Assembly (NCBI GenBank): GCA_000170815.1
Contig: ABCO01000011.1
Coordinates: 78,905-142,904, forward strand
Source of the DNA: an unidentified eubacterium SCB49
GTDB taxonomy: Bacteria > Bacteroidota > Bacteroidia > Flavobacteriales > Flavobacteriaceae
DNA: 64,000 bases
Reading direction: 5' to 3'
Shown: positions 9,630-19,000 of the stretch, piece by piece
Layout of the letters: the number at the start of each line of letters is the position of its first letter
Numbering within the stretch: position 1 is the first letter of the stretch
Notes under the pieces: generated by a model
What the model was told of the DNA's origin: nothing
The model's database searches: none
Seen by the model: only the letters and a program-made list of their open reading frames with translations
Program-made: the position numbers and the translations under genes

Positions 9630-10320
9630 AAAAATAACCATAGCTATTGACGGCTATTCTTCTACAGGTAAAAGTACAGTTGCAAAACAACTGGCAGACT
9701 ACTTGGATTATATTTATGTAGATACCGGTGCAATGTATCGTGCTGTCACTTATTTTGCAATGCAAAAAGGGTATATCTCAGAGAATCATTTTGATAAAGA
9801 AGCACTCATTAATTCTTTAGATGAAATTACTGTTGGTTTTGAAAAAGCAAAACCTTTTGAGACTGCAGACGTTCTTTTAAATGGTAAAAATATAGAAGCT
9901 GAAATTAGAACACTTGAAGTTTCTTCTTTTGTAAGTCCAATAGCAACTGTTCCAGAAGTACGTAGAAAATTAGTGCACCAACAGCAATTAATAGGTAAGC
10001 AAAAAGGAGTCTCTATGGATGGAAGAGATATTGGTACGGTAGTTTTTCCAGACGCAGAACTTAAAATTTTTATGAATGCATCTGCAGAACAGCGTGCTAA
10101 AAGGCGTTATGAAGAGTTGTTAAAACGAGGTGACAAAGTAGTTTATCAAGATGTCTATGATAATGTAGTAGAACGTGATCGCATAGACACAACTCGTGAA
10201 GACTCACCATTAATCAAGGCTGATGATGCAATTGAAATTGATAATAGCGAGATGAATCTTGAAGATCAATTTCATATTATCTTACAACTTGCAAAAGACC
10301 GTATTGCAGGCAGAATTTAA
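9622..10320 (+). CDS. cmk: cytidylate kinase
   Basis: About 232 aa from the ATG at 9622 (MIKKITIAIDG). The longer frame from 9565 runs inside porQ and lacks homologous-looking sequence, so it is rejected. The P-loop GYSSTGKST follows directly, then DTGAMYRAVT, and the conserved DGRDIGTVVFP and RAKRRYEEL motifs of bacterial CMP/dCMP kinase. It phosphorylates CMP and dCMP with ATP in pyrimidine salvage. Translation is probably coupled to porQ through the overlap. Convergent with the next gene by a 4-bp overlap. Confidence 0.96.
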   Translation: MIKKITIAIDGYSSTGKSTVAKQLADYLDYIYVDTGAMYRAVTYFAMQKGYISENHFDKEALINSLDEITVGFEKAKPFETADVLLNGKNIEAEIRTLEVSSFVSPIATVPEVRRKLVHQQQLIGKQKGVSMDGRDIGTVVFPDAELKIFMNASAEQRAKRRYEELLKRGDKVVYQDVYDNVVERDRIDTTREDSPLIKADDAIEIDNSEMNLEDQFHIILQLAKDRIAGRI

Positions 10321-11492
10321 TCTTTAATTTTTTCACATTTTATCACAACTTTACTGTTGTCATGTAAAGTTGAAAAGAAAAGATAAGTGTCACCACCATC
10401 TTTTAATTTCCATTTTTTTCTAATAGCTGCTACCGTTTCTGTAAAATTTCGAGTAGTCACATTTGCTTTTATTCCAGCAATATTAGCTTTCATTTCTTTT
10501 TTAGAATACGGAATCACTTCTACTATTTTAAAACGCCTTCCTGGAAAATCCATTAACATTTCAGAAGTAAAAAGATGTGTGTGTTGATGTAGTTTAAAAA
10601 GCCCCTTTTTATCAGAAATATGACTAAAACCACCCGCCTTTAAAATCGCTGCGTTTGGTTCGTATAGATAAGTAGAAGGTGAGGAGTAAGTGGATTGAGA
10701 AACGGTGTTTAATTGAAAATTAAAACACTCATTTTCGCTATTTTTTATATTAATGGTTTTAATCTGTACATGTGCTACGGCATTTGGCTTACATAACCAT
10801 AATAGTTCTTTTACTTCATTATTCACAGCAACAACGTGAATCTCAGATACGTTTTTTAGCTCTTGTAAACCTACTTGTATATCTAACATTGGTGAGGTTT
10901 TAATCATTAAAAGAGTACAATGATTAAGAAGTTCATCAATATGTTTTGGCACGTTTGGTAAGCAATCGTTTAAGAAAAAAACTTTCTGTTTGCTTTCTGT
11001 TCTTCTAGACGGATCTATATAAATCGTATCGTATTTTTTTTCAGTATTTAATAGAGCTAAACCATTTCCATTTACTACGGAAATATTAGGGGCATCAAGC
11101 TTGTCAAAATTATGTTTAGCTATGGTTACGAGATCTTCATTTAATTCAAAATAATCAACGTTTTTAGTGTTTTTAGAAAAATGAAATGTATCAATACCCA
11201 AACCTCCCGTTACATCGGCTAGTTCTTCTCCTATGATGAGTGAAGCCTTATAAAGCGCTGTTTGTTGTGATGAGGTTTGCTCTAGATTAATTTTTGGTGG
11301 AAAATAGATGTCATCTACTTCGAGTAAATAATCTAGTTTTTTATTAGCCTTTAACCTACCTTCTATTTGTTGCAAAAGGTCTTGAACCGTGACTTCTGGA
11401 AAAGGACTGCCAGAAAAAGCGAGTTTAGAGAGATCACCTTTGTAGCTTTTAATAAACTTTTGAATATGAGGGGCTAATACTGCTGTGTTCAA
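10317..11492 (-). CDS. THUMP-like domain class I SAM-dependent methyltransferase
   Basis: 391 aa. A Rossmann-type methyltransferase core is visible (ADVTGGLGIDTFHFSK as motif I, and YDTIYIDPSRR as motif IV, a DPSRR signature). The C-terminal part contains the THUMP-like region (PNAAILKAGGFS). The substrate, probably an RNA, is unknown. The start codon is TTG, four bases after the stop of the upstream AI-2E gene, and the N-terminal sequence (SKLAFSGSPFPEVT) looks like the usual family start, so no other start is needed. Its 3' end overlaps cmk by 4 bp in convergent orientation. Confidence 0.82.
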   Translation of the reverse strand: MNTAVLAPHIQKFIKSYKGDLSKLAFSGSPFPEVTVQDLLQQIEGRLKANKKLDYLLEVDDIYFPPKINLEQTSSQQTALYKASLIIGEELADVTGGLGIDTFHFSKNTKNVDYFELNEDLVTIAKHNFDKLDAPNISVVNGNGLALLNTEKKYDTIYIDPSRRTESKQKVFFLNDCLPNVPKHIDELLNHCTLLMIKTSPMLDIQVGLQELKNVSEIHVVAVNNEVKELLWLCKPNAVAHVQIKTINIKNSENECFNFQLNTVSQSTYSSPSTYLYEPNAAILKAGGFSHISDKKGLFKLHQHTHLFTSEMLMDFPGRRFKIVEVIPYSKKEMKANIAGIKANVTTRNFTETVAAIRKKWKLKDGGDTYLFFSTLHDNSKVVIKCEKIKD

Positions 11493-11496
11493 TGAA

Positions 11497-12591
11497 TTAT
11501 AGGTTTTTAGTCAAACGTTGGACTATTTTATATTCAGATAAAAACTCTTTAGACATCACTTTTAAAGCGGTGTATACAGGGACAGCAAGTATCATTCCTG
11601 CAATTCCGAAAAGAAAACCACCTATTAAAATAACAACAAAGATTTCTAATGGATGTGACTTAACACTTTTTCCAAAAATAACAGGTTGTGTGATGAGGTT
11701 GTCAAATAGCTGAGCTAAACAATATCCTATAAAGACATAACATAACACAGGAAATAACTCTGTAGAAAAATCTGCTGCAAGATTATTGGATAAAACAATA
11801 AGCATCATAAGTCCTCCGGCTATTAATGGCCCTAAATAAGGAACTATATTTAAAAATGCGCAAATAATGGCAATGGCAATGGCATTGTCAATATCAAAAA
11901 CTAATAAAAGAATGCTGTAAAAAACAGATAGAATAAATATCTGTACCATCAAACCAATAAAATATCTTGACAGTAAGTTTTTAATTTTGGTAAATACTAA
12001 TAAGAAACGTTTTTCATTTCCTTCTTTAGCAAACGAAGTTACCGCACTTGGAATAAAATTTTCTTCTTTGATTAAGAAAAATGAAATGAATAACACAGCA
12101 AAAAGGCCAACAAGTCCATCCCCTAAATTAGAGATAAAAACATCAAAAAAACTAGGAACCAACCCTAGGTCAAAACTTTTTATTTGTTCAGATTTTTTAA
12201 TGGACTCAATAATATCTATTTGTTCTACGCCTAGAAAATCGCTTGCCTGAATACTTAATTCATTTAGATCTCTTTTAACCATATCAAAATCTATCTCAGC
12301 AATATTTTGACCTTGTTCAATAACGATTGGCACAAATATTCTAATAAGTAAACTTACGGCAAGAATTACTAAAAATAGTGTAGTGAAAGTAGCAAGGGTA
12401 TTACTAAATTTAAGACGTGTTTTGAAAAAAAACATAATCGGTCTCGCGATTAAAGAAATAACTGCCGCGATACCAAAAAACAAAAACAAAGCTTTAATAC
12501 TATACAAAAACCACCCTAAAATTAGAACCGCTGCAATAATGGTTATTGAGCGTAAAATTCCATTAGAAATAGTTTTAGCTTTAAAATTCAT
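11497..12591 (-). CDS. AI-2E family transporter
   Basis: 364 aa polytopic inner-membrane protein with seven or eight hydrophobic segments. The conserved C-terminal half (YLGPLIAGGLMMLIVL, LFDNLITQPVIFGKSVKSHPLEIFVVILIGG) is the hallmark of the AI-2E transporter/PerM family (PF01594). The family name comes from one E. coli member linked to autoinducer-2 export; other members are thought to be ion antiporters, so the substrate here is open. It lies 4 bp upstream of the THUMP-like methyltransferase in the same direction and is probably co-transcribed with it. Confidence 0.9.
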   Translation of the reverse strand: MNFKAKTISNGILRSITIIAAVLILGWFLYSIKALFLFFGIAAVISLIARPIMFFFKTRLKFSNTLATFTTLFLVILAVSLLIRIFVPIVIEQGQNIAEIDFDMVKRDLNELSIQASDFLGVEQIDIIESIKKSEQIKSFDLGLVPSFFDVFISNLGDGLVGLFAVLFISFFLIKEENFIPSAVTSFAKEGNEKRFLLVFTKIKNLLSRYFIGLMVQIFILSVFYSILLLVFDIDNAIAIAIICAFLNIVPYLGPLIAGGLMMLIVLSNNLAADFSTELFPVLCYVFIGYCLAQLFDNLITQPVIFGKSVKSHPLEIFVVILIGGFLFGIAGMILAVPVYTALKVMSKEFLSEYKIVQRLTKNL

Positions 12592-12664
12592 AGTTTAATT
12601 AAATGAATACTAATGTAAATAAATTTCAGTCATGATTGGTTAGCCCCATCATTTTTGTGAAATT

Positions 12665-13177
12665 TTAAGATATTATTTTTTTGGTTATCTCATAAAGAGC
12701 GATTCCTGTAGATTGTATTACGTTCATACTACTATTGTTGCCAAACATAGTAATATGGTACACAGAATCAAGATACTGTAAAATATCTTCCGAAATACCG
12801 TGTTTTTCACTTCCTATAATTAATGCAATGCTAGTTTGTGTGTCAATTGTTAGCTCTTGGATAGCAGCACTATCGGAAGTGATTTCTAAACCTATTAGTC
12901 GAGTGTTATTTTGTTTTAGCGTAGCAATGGTTTCTTTAATATCTGAAACACAAGAGTAGGGGATTAGTTTTTCTGTACTTCTTGCGGTTCTTTTTAATCG
13001 TGAAGATTTGATGTCTATAGTATTTCCGAAGAAAATAATATTATTTACACCAAAAGCTTCACAGACTCTAAATAAAGCGCCTTGATTTGCAGGACTATCT
13101 AGGTGGTCACAAATGACGGTTATAGGAAATGATTGGCTAGAAAATTTATTTTCTTGATGTGAAAGTTGGTGACTCAT
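12665..13177 (-). CDS. TrmH/SpoU-family RNA 2'-O-methyltransferase
   Basis: About 170 aa from the ATG at 13177. A TTG seven codons earlier overlaps the DUF4159 gene and is less likely. The SPOUT fold motifs are visible: DSPANQGALFR near the start (motif 1, Asn and Arg), IALIIGSEKHGIS in the middle (motif 2) and MNVIQSTGIALYEI at the end (motif 3, SAM-binding knot). It lacks the N-terminal extension of larger SpoU enzymes, as in TrmL/TrmH-like small proteins. The target RNA position is not known. Confidence 0.88.
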   Translation of the reverse strand: MSHQLSHQENKFSSQSFPITVICDHLDSPANQGALFRVCEAFGVNNIIFFGNTIDIKSSRLKRTARSTEKLIPYSCVSDIKETIATLKQNNTRLIGLEITSDSAAIQELTIDTQTSIALIIGSEKHGISEDILQYLDSVYHITMFGNNSSMNVIQSTGIALYEITKKIIS

Positions 13178-13194
13178 AACAGTATAATCGGGAT

Positions 13195-13839
13195 TCAATT
13201 TTCAAATACGTATGAGATGATATTAGCTCCCATGCGTAACGCTTTTAGTCTTACTTCTTGCGGATCGTTATGAACTTCTTGGTTTTCCCAACCGTCACCC
13301 AAATCACTCTCAAAAGTATATAATAAGACTAATCTACCTTCTATAGTGATACCAAAGGCTTGTGGTCGTGCATTTTCGTGCTCGTGAATTTTTGGTAAAC
13401 CATCTGGAAACTTAAATTTTTGATTAAATATAGGATGATTTCCCGCCAGTTCTTCTAAGGTTTCATTTGGGAAAAGTTTTGTTAATTCTTTACGGATATA
13501 CTCATCCATACCATAGTTGTCATCAATGTGTAAAAAACCACCACTAAGCAAATAGGTTTGCAGGTTTGTAATATCATCTTCGTTAAAGAAAACATTACCA
13601 TGCCCTGTCATATGTATAAAAGGATAATTAAATAGGTCTACACTATCAGGTTTTACAACCTCGAGTTTTGTAGATAAGGTTGTGTTTAATTCTTGATTAC
13701 AAAATTTAGCAAGATTTGGTAATGCTGTAGGGTTTCCATACCAATCACCACCACCGCCATATTGCAGTACTGCTATTTCTTGGCTATAAATCGTTTGAGA
13801 TATAGTAAGTAAACATAAAAAGAATAAGGTCTTCAACAT
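13195..13839 (-). CDS. DUF4159 domain exported protein
   Basis: 214 aa with a signal peptide (FFLCLLTISQTIYSQ). The mature part has an FMHMTGHG-like stretch (FIHMTGHGNVFF) and LSGGFLHIDDNYGMDEYIRKEL, both characteristic of DUF4159, a family with a glutamine-amidotransferase-like fold that is common in Bacteroidota. No enzymatic activity is established. It is in the same direction as the TrmH-like gene. Confidence 0.85.
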   Translation of the reverse strand: MLKTLFFLCLLTISQTIYSQEIAVLQYGGGGDWYGNPTALPNLAKFCNQELNTTLSTKLEVVKPDSVDLFNYPFIHMTGHGNVFFNEDDITNLQTYLLSGGFLHIDDNYGMDEYIRKELTKLFPNETLEELAGNHPIFNQKFKFPDGLPKIHEHENARPQAFGITIEGRLVLLYTFESDLGDGWENQEVHNDPQEVRLKALRMGANIISYVFEN

Positions 13840-13885
13840 AAGACCAAAAATAGAATAAAAAGGATACAGATGTACTTTGTCTTGC

Positions 13886-14065
13886 TTATATTTTTTCTAT
13901 CATTTCAGAAAAAATGGAATTAATAAAAAACTTATGCTCAAGTTTTAAATCTTTTTTAATAATAATTTTTGAAGGTGTAGAAACGGAAGTGTTTTTTTCT
14001 TCAGTTAAAATAGAACGTCTTCTCTTAGTGGTTTTTTTTGAAGGTAACGATTTAATGTCAGCCAT
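13886..14065 (-). CDS. small basic ORF, 59 aa, hypothetical
   Basis: ATG at 14065 to TAA at 13886. The protein begins MADIKSLPSKKTTKRRRSIL, is very rich in Lys and Arg in its first half, and ends in an amphipathic stretch (HKFFINSIFSEMIEKI). It fills most of the 356-bp gap between the DUF4159 gene and rsmE, in the same orientation as both. I recognise no family. It could be a small nucleic-acid-binding protein or a chance frame. No -7 box is obvious upstream. Confidence 0.4.
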   Translation of the reverse strand: MADIKSLPSKKTTKRRRSILTEEKNTSVSTPSKIIIKKDLKLEHKFFINSIFSEMIEKI

Positions 14066-14195
14066 GGTATCAAATATTGATAGTTAAGCGTTCTTTAAGA
14101 GGGATCGAGAACAAGAATTTGTTTGTTGGTTGCAATATACTATATTTTTATGAATATGAAAGGTATATAATATTAACAATCAATGTTTTCGAAAA

Positions 14196-14906
14196 TCAGT
14201 CATTTAGTACAGAAAAAGTATGACAGGCAACAATAGCGGCCGTTTCTGTTCTTAATCTTCTGTCACCTAAAGATACTTCTGTAAAGTCTTTATCCTTAGC
14301 CTGTTTTATTTCTTTTTTAGAAAAGTCACCTTCTGGTCCTATGAGTAATAAACTATCAAAATTTGGTTTGATACAGTTTTTAAGCGCTTTTTTTGTTGGT
14401 TCATTTTCACAATGTGCAATACTTTTAAAGTTTTCGTCGTGAGACAGCTTCATAAAAGCAGTAAAAGTAATCGCATCATTTAATTTTGGTAAATAACAGG
14501 AAAGTGATTGTTTCATGGCACTCACTATTATTTTTTCGTAACGTTCTTTTTTAATTACTTTTCTTTCGCTGTGATCACAAATAATAGGAGTTATTTCTGT
14601 GATTCCTATTTCTGTAGCCTTTTCAAGAAACCACTCAAAGCGATCATTAAGTTTTGTGGGAGCAACTGCCATATGTAGTTGATAGGGTAGTGGCTGTTCT
14701 AGGCTAGTTTCTGTAACGGTTGCAATACAACTTTTAGGGTTGCTACTTAAAATTTCTGTAGTAAATAAGTAGCCTTCACCATTTGTAATATGTAATTGGT
14801 CACCTTCTTTTTTTCTTAAAACCTTATGTATATGTCTACTTTCGTCTTTGTCAAAAACGATTTCGGTTGCTGTAGGTAAGATGCCTTGTTGGTAAAATAA
14901 ATTCAC
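14196..14906 (-). CDS. rsmE: 16S rRNA (uracil1498-N3)-methyltransferase
   Basis: 236 aa. N-terminal PUA-like part (ESRHIHKVLRKKEGD) followed by a SPOUT methyltransferase domain with LLIGPEGDFSKKEI and LGDRRLRTETAAI, the RsmE signatures. It methylates U1498 of 16S rRNA in the 30S subunit. The start codon is GTG at 14906, 11 bp after the end of tsaD, so the two form a tsaD-rsmE unit. Full length for the family. Confidence 0.95.
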   Translation of the reverse strand: MNLFYQQGILPTATEIVFDKDESRHIHKVLRKKEGDQLHITNGEGYLFTTEILSSNPKSCIATVTETSLEQPLPYQLHMAVAPTKLNDRFEWFLEKATEIGITEITPIICDHSERKVIKKERYEKIIVSAMKQSLSCYLPKLNDAITFTAFMKLSHDENFKSIAHCENEPTKKALKNCIKPNFDSLLLIGPEGDFSKKEIKQAKDKDFTEVSLGDRRLRTETAAIVACHTFSVLND

Positions 14907-14916
14907 GGTCTTTAAT

Positions 14917-15936
14917 TTATATTTTCATTCTGGCATTTGCCGAAACATTAAGGTTTGTAAAAGATTGCTCTTTGTATTTTAACTCTCCTACGATGGCTAT
15001 CATAGCTGCATTATCTGTGCAGTATTCAAATTTTGGAATATGAGTTTTCCAGTTGTATTTGCTTTCTGCTTCACGTAATGCTTTTCTAATTCCGCTATTT
15101 GCCGATACACCGCCACCAATGGCAATTTCTTTAATACCGGTATGTTTTACGGCATTTTTAATTTTATCCATTAAATAAGAAACAATTGTGTATTGTAAAC
15201 TAGCACAGATATCTTCAAGGTTTTCTTCTATAAAATTGGGGTTGTTTTTAACTTCTCTTTGTACAAAGTATAAAACGGCTGTTTTGAGACCACTAAAACT
15301 AAAGTCCATTGGTCCTACTTTTGGTTTTGTAAAAGGAAATCTTTTTGGATCGCCTGTTTGTGCATATTTGTCAATTAATGGACCTCCTGGATAGGGTAGT
15401 CCTAGTATTTTTGCACTTTTATCAAAAGCTTCACCTACCGCATCATCAATAGTTTCTCCAATTACTTCCATCTCAAAGTGAGAGCTTACTTTTACGATCT
15501 GTGTATGTCCGCCACTAATAGTCATGGCCAAAAAGGGAAAATTTGGTTTTTCATTATCTCCATCATCTATAAAATGAGCAAGTATATGTCCCTGCATGTG
15601 GTTTACTTCAATAAGAGGGATGTTTAATCCCATAGCTAAAGACTTTGCAAATGAGGTGCCTACAAGTAAAGAACCCATTAATCCAGGACCTCTCGTAAAA
15701 GCGATGGCTGATAATTGTTTTTTGTCGATATTTGCTTCGCGTAATGCTTGATGAATAACAGGTACAATATTCTGTTGGTGAGCACGAGAGGCAAGTTCAG
15801 GAACAACACCGCCATAGGCTTCGTGTATTTTTTGAGTTGCCACAACGTTAGAACATATTTTGTTGTTATGTATTACAGCAGCAGCCGTATCATCACAAGA
15901 TGATTCAATACCTAAAATATATGTGTTTGTTTGCAT
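14917..15936 (-). CDS. tsaD: tRNA N6-threonylcarbamoyladenosine synthase subunit TsaD
   Basis: 339 aa from the ATG at 15936 (MQTNTYILGIESSCDDTAAA), the typical family start; an upstream extension to 16059 is rejected as non-homologous. Motifs: GIESSCDDT at the N-terminus, metal-binding histidines in VNHMQGHILAH, SGGHTQ, and GGGVSANSGIR plus DNAAM toward the end. With TsaB and TsaE it transfers threonylcarbamoyl to A37 of ANN-decoding tRNAs. A good -7 box lies 31 bp upstream on the minus strand. Confidence 0.97.
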   Translation of the reverse strand: MQTNTYILGIESSCDDTAAAVIHNNKICSNVVATQKIHEAYGGVVPELASRAHQQNIVPVIHQALREANIDKKQLSAIAFTRGPGLMGSLLVGTSFAKSLAMGLNIPLIEVNHMQGHILAHFIDDGDNEKPNFPFLAMTISGGHTQIVKVSSHFEMEVIGETIDDAVGEAFDKSAKILGLPYPGGPLIDKYAQTGDPKRFPFTKPKVGPMDFSFSGLKTAVLYFVQREVKNNPNFIEENLEDICASLQYTIVSYLMDKIKNAVKHTGIKEIAIGGGVSANSGIRKALREAESKYNWKTHIPKFEYCTDNAAMIAIVGELKYKEQSFTNLNVSANARMKI

Positions 15937-15966
15937 AAAATGAAAAAAGGGCATATTAATTGGTAT

Positions 15967-15993
15967 CAAAAGTAAAACATTAATAGCTATCAA
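15967..15993 (-). promoter_or_regulatory. probable tsaD promoter
   Basis: On the minus strand TACTTTTG (15967-15974) is an exact TAnnTTTG match. A TTG lies 16 bp upstream of it (15991-15993). The tsaD ATG is 31 bp downstream. Confidence 0.5.
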
Positions 15994-16024
15994 AAAACTA
16001 GGAAAAATACTTGTTAGAATACTT

Positions 16025-19000
16025 ATGGTGATCATAGTACTAATCATACTATTGGTCATTGTATTATCTATTCCTGCTGTTCAAACTAAAATAGCAAAAC
16101 GGGTTACAGATACTGTTAATGAGACTTATGATGTAGATATAAATATTGACAGAATAGGTCTTAACTGGCGTGGAGAGGTTGACGTAAGAGAAGTATATAT
16201 TGCAGACCATCATCAAGATACCCTAATTTATGCACAAGAACTGCAAGCAGATGTGCTTAACTTTAAAAATCTATTAAAGGACTCTTATGGTTTTGGCGAT
16301 ATTTTTCTAAAAAAAGCAAAACTTCATTACAAAACATACAAAGATGAGGAGAGAGATAATCTTTATATTTTTTCTCAAAAGTTTAATACAGGAAAAAAAT
16401 CAACGAATGTTTTTGTTCTATTTGCAGATCATTTGGAATTAGATGATAGTGAAGTCTATATTATTGATGAGAATAAAGAGAATCCAGAAATGCTTATGCT
16501 GGATGGTTTGTCAATAGATGCAGATGATTTTAGAGTAGAAGATATTAATGTTACTGCTAAAATAAATGACCTGTCTGTTGAAGCGCAACGAGGTTTTAAA
16601 ATTGAAAAACTACAAACCAATTTTTCATATACTTCAGAAGCTCTAAAGCTTGAAGCGCTTGATTTAGTTTCTTCAGATTCAGAATTAAAAGGAGATTTAA
16701 TCTTTAATTACACCGAAGAGGAGGGGATGTCAGACTTTATGAATGGAGTGGTCATTGACGCTACATTTGATGATAGTAAATTAGCTACAAATGATCTTAA
16801 TACTTTCTATAATGAGTTTGGTTTAAACCAAATACTATCTGTAAACGGTAAATTTAATGGGACCTTAAATGATTTTGTTTTTAATAACGTTAAGATACAA
16901 ACAGGCGACACTAGCATAACAGGAAACTTTACAATAAAAGACCTTATTTCTGAAGATAAAGAATATTCTATACAGGCTAAAAGCCATGATATTTCTACTA
17001 ATTATTATGATTTAAGACGGTTTATGCCAAGACTTATTGGCGAAAATCTTCCTGAACAATTAAAATCATTGGGTAATTTTAAATTTAGCGGAACAACAAA
17101 TATTACGACTTCTACTTTAAAATCAAACAGTATTTTAAAAAGTACTATTGGACATGCAAATGTTGATGTTGAAATGGGGCAAATAAATGATTTTGAAAGC
17201 GCTACCTATAAAGGCCGCGTAGAAGTAACAGATTTTGATTTAGGGAAATTAACAGAAACTTCTACATTAGGGAAAATTTCAGCAAAACTTAGAGTAAAAG
17301 GAAGCGGGTTTTCTCAAAAATCGGTAAATACTAGTTTAAAAGGAAGGGTCTCCTCTTTTGATTTTGAAGGGTATACTTATAAAAACATTACAGTGACAGG
17401 AACTCTAAAAGACCCTGTTTTTAACGGAGATCTTTCAATAGATGACCCTAATGTTAAGCTAGATTTTAAGGGGATGGTAGATGTTTCTAAAGAGTTTAAT
17501 CAATTTGACTTTGAAGCTGATGTAGAATATGCAGAGCTTAATAAGCTAAATTTAATGAAACGTGATAGTGTTAGTGTTTTTGCTGGTAGACTTGTTGTAG
17601 ATATGGATGGTACTACAATAGATGATGCCACTGGTACTATTAATTTTAAAGAAACTTTTTATCAAAATGAACGCGACGATTACTATTTTGATGATTTTAA
17701 TGTCGTTTCTAGTTTTGAAGGAGAAAAAAGAACAATTGAAGTAAACTCGCCAGATATTATTGATGGTAGTATATCGGGTATTTTTACAGTAGAAGATATT
17801 CCTAATCTATTTATTAATGGAATAGGTAAAATTTATGCCAACTACATACCACAAGAGGTTTCTTCTGATCAGTTTATAAATTATAATTTTACTGTATACA
17901 ATAAAATAGTAGAGCTTTTTGTACCGTCTCTTTCTCTTGGAGAAAACACTAAGATTAACGGGTCTGTCTCGTCTGATGAAACTAAATTTAAGCTGAATTT
18001 TAACTCTCCTGAAATATTATTATACAATAATTATTTAGGTAATATAGCAGTAGCTGTAGATAATAGTAATCCGCTGTATAATACGTATATTGAAGTAGAT
18101 TCTGTATATACAGGAGTATATGATTTAAAAAATGTAGCCATCATTAATAAGACAATAAATGATACACTTTATGTGCGTTCTGAGTTTGCAGGTGGTAAGA
18201 CTAAAGAAGATGTTTTTAACCTAGCATTATATCATACAATTAACCCAGAAGGTAAATCTGTTGTAGGTTTTTCTAAATCTGATATTAAATATAATGACAA
18301 TATTTGGTATGTAAATAAAGAGAATAACAAGCAGAACAAAATAGTATTTGATGATACTTTTAAAAATATTGAGATAGAAGACATTAAGATTAATCATAAA
18401 GAAGAATTTATAGACCTTAAGGGGGTTATTACAGATTCTACTTATAAAGATCTTAAGGTTCGTTTTACTGATGTAAATATTGGAAATCTTGTTCCTAAAA
18501 TAGACAGTCTTAGTCTCGGTGGAAATATTACAGGGGATCTTAATTTTCTTCAAAAAGGAAATGCTTATTTTCCAAACAGTAATGTGAAAATTGAAGATGT
18601 AGTTATTAATGACACTGCTTTTGGAGATCTTACCTTAGATATTCAGGGTAACGAAGACTTAACTAATTATAAAATAAATACAACGTTAGTAAATAATGAT
18701 ATAAAATCTATTAGTGCTGTTGGTGATATTAATGTTTCTAATAACGATCCTCAAATAGCACTTGATGTAGCGTTAAATGATTTTAATTTAAAGGCTTTTA
18801 GCCCTTTTGGTGGTGATGTAATTACAGATATAAGAGGTTTAGTTTCCGGAAACGCCATAGTAAAGGGTAATTATAAGTCTCCCGATGTATTAGGAAGACT
18901 TGTTTTAAAGAATAGCGGAATGAATATAGTAGAGTTGAATACCAACTTTAATATTGATGATAATACAATTCTTAACCTCACTAAAGATAAAATTACAATT

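Noticed and set aside
13178..13198. TTG start for the TrmH-like gene
   Set aside because: The ATG at 13177 gives a normal family N-terminus and avoids overlap.
15937..16059. Extended N-terminus of tsaD
   Set aside because: The family start is MQTNTYILGIESSCDD at 15936; the extension overlaps the tamB region and the tsaD promoter.
18227..18553. Antisense ORF inside tamB
   Set aside because: Low-complexity shadow of an AT-rich real gene, without promoter or homology.
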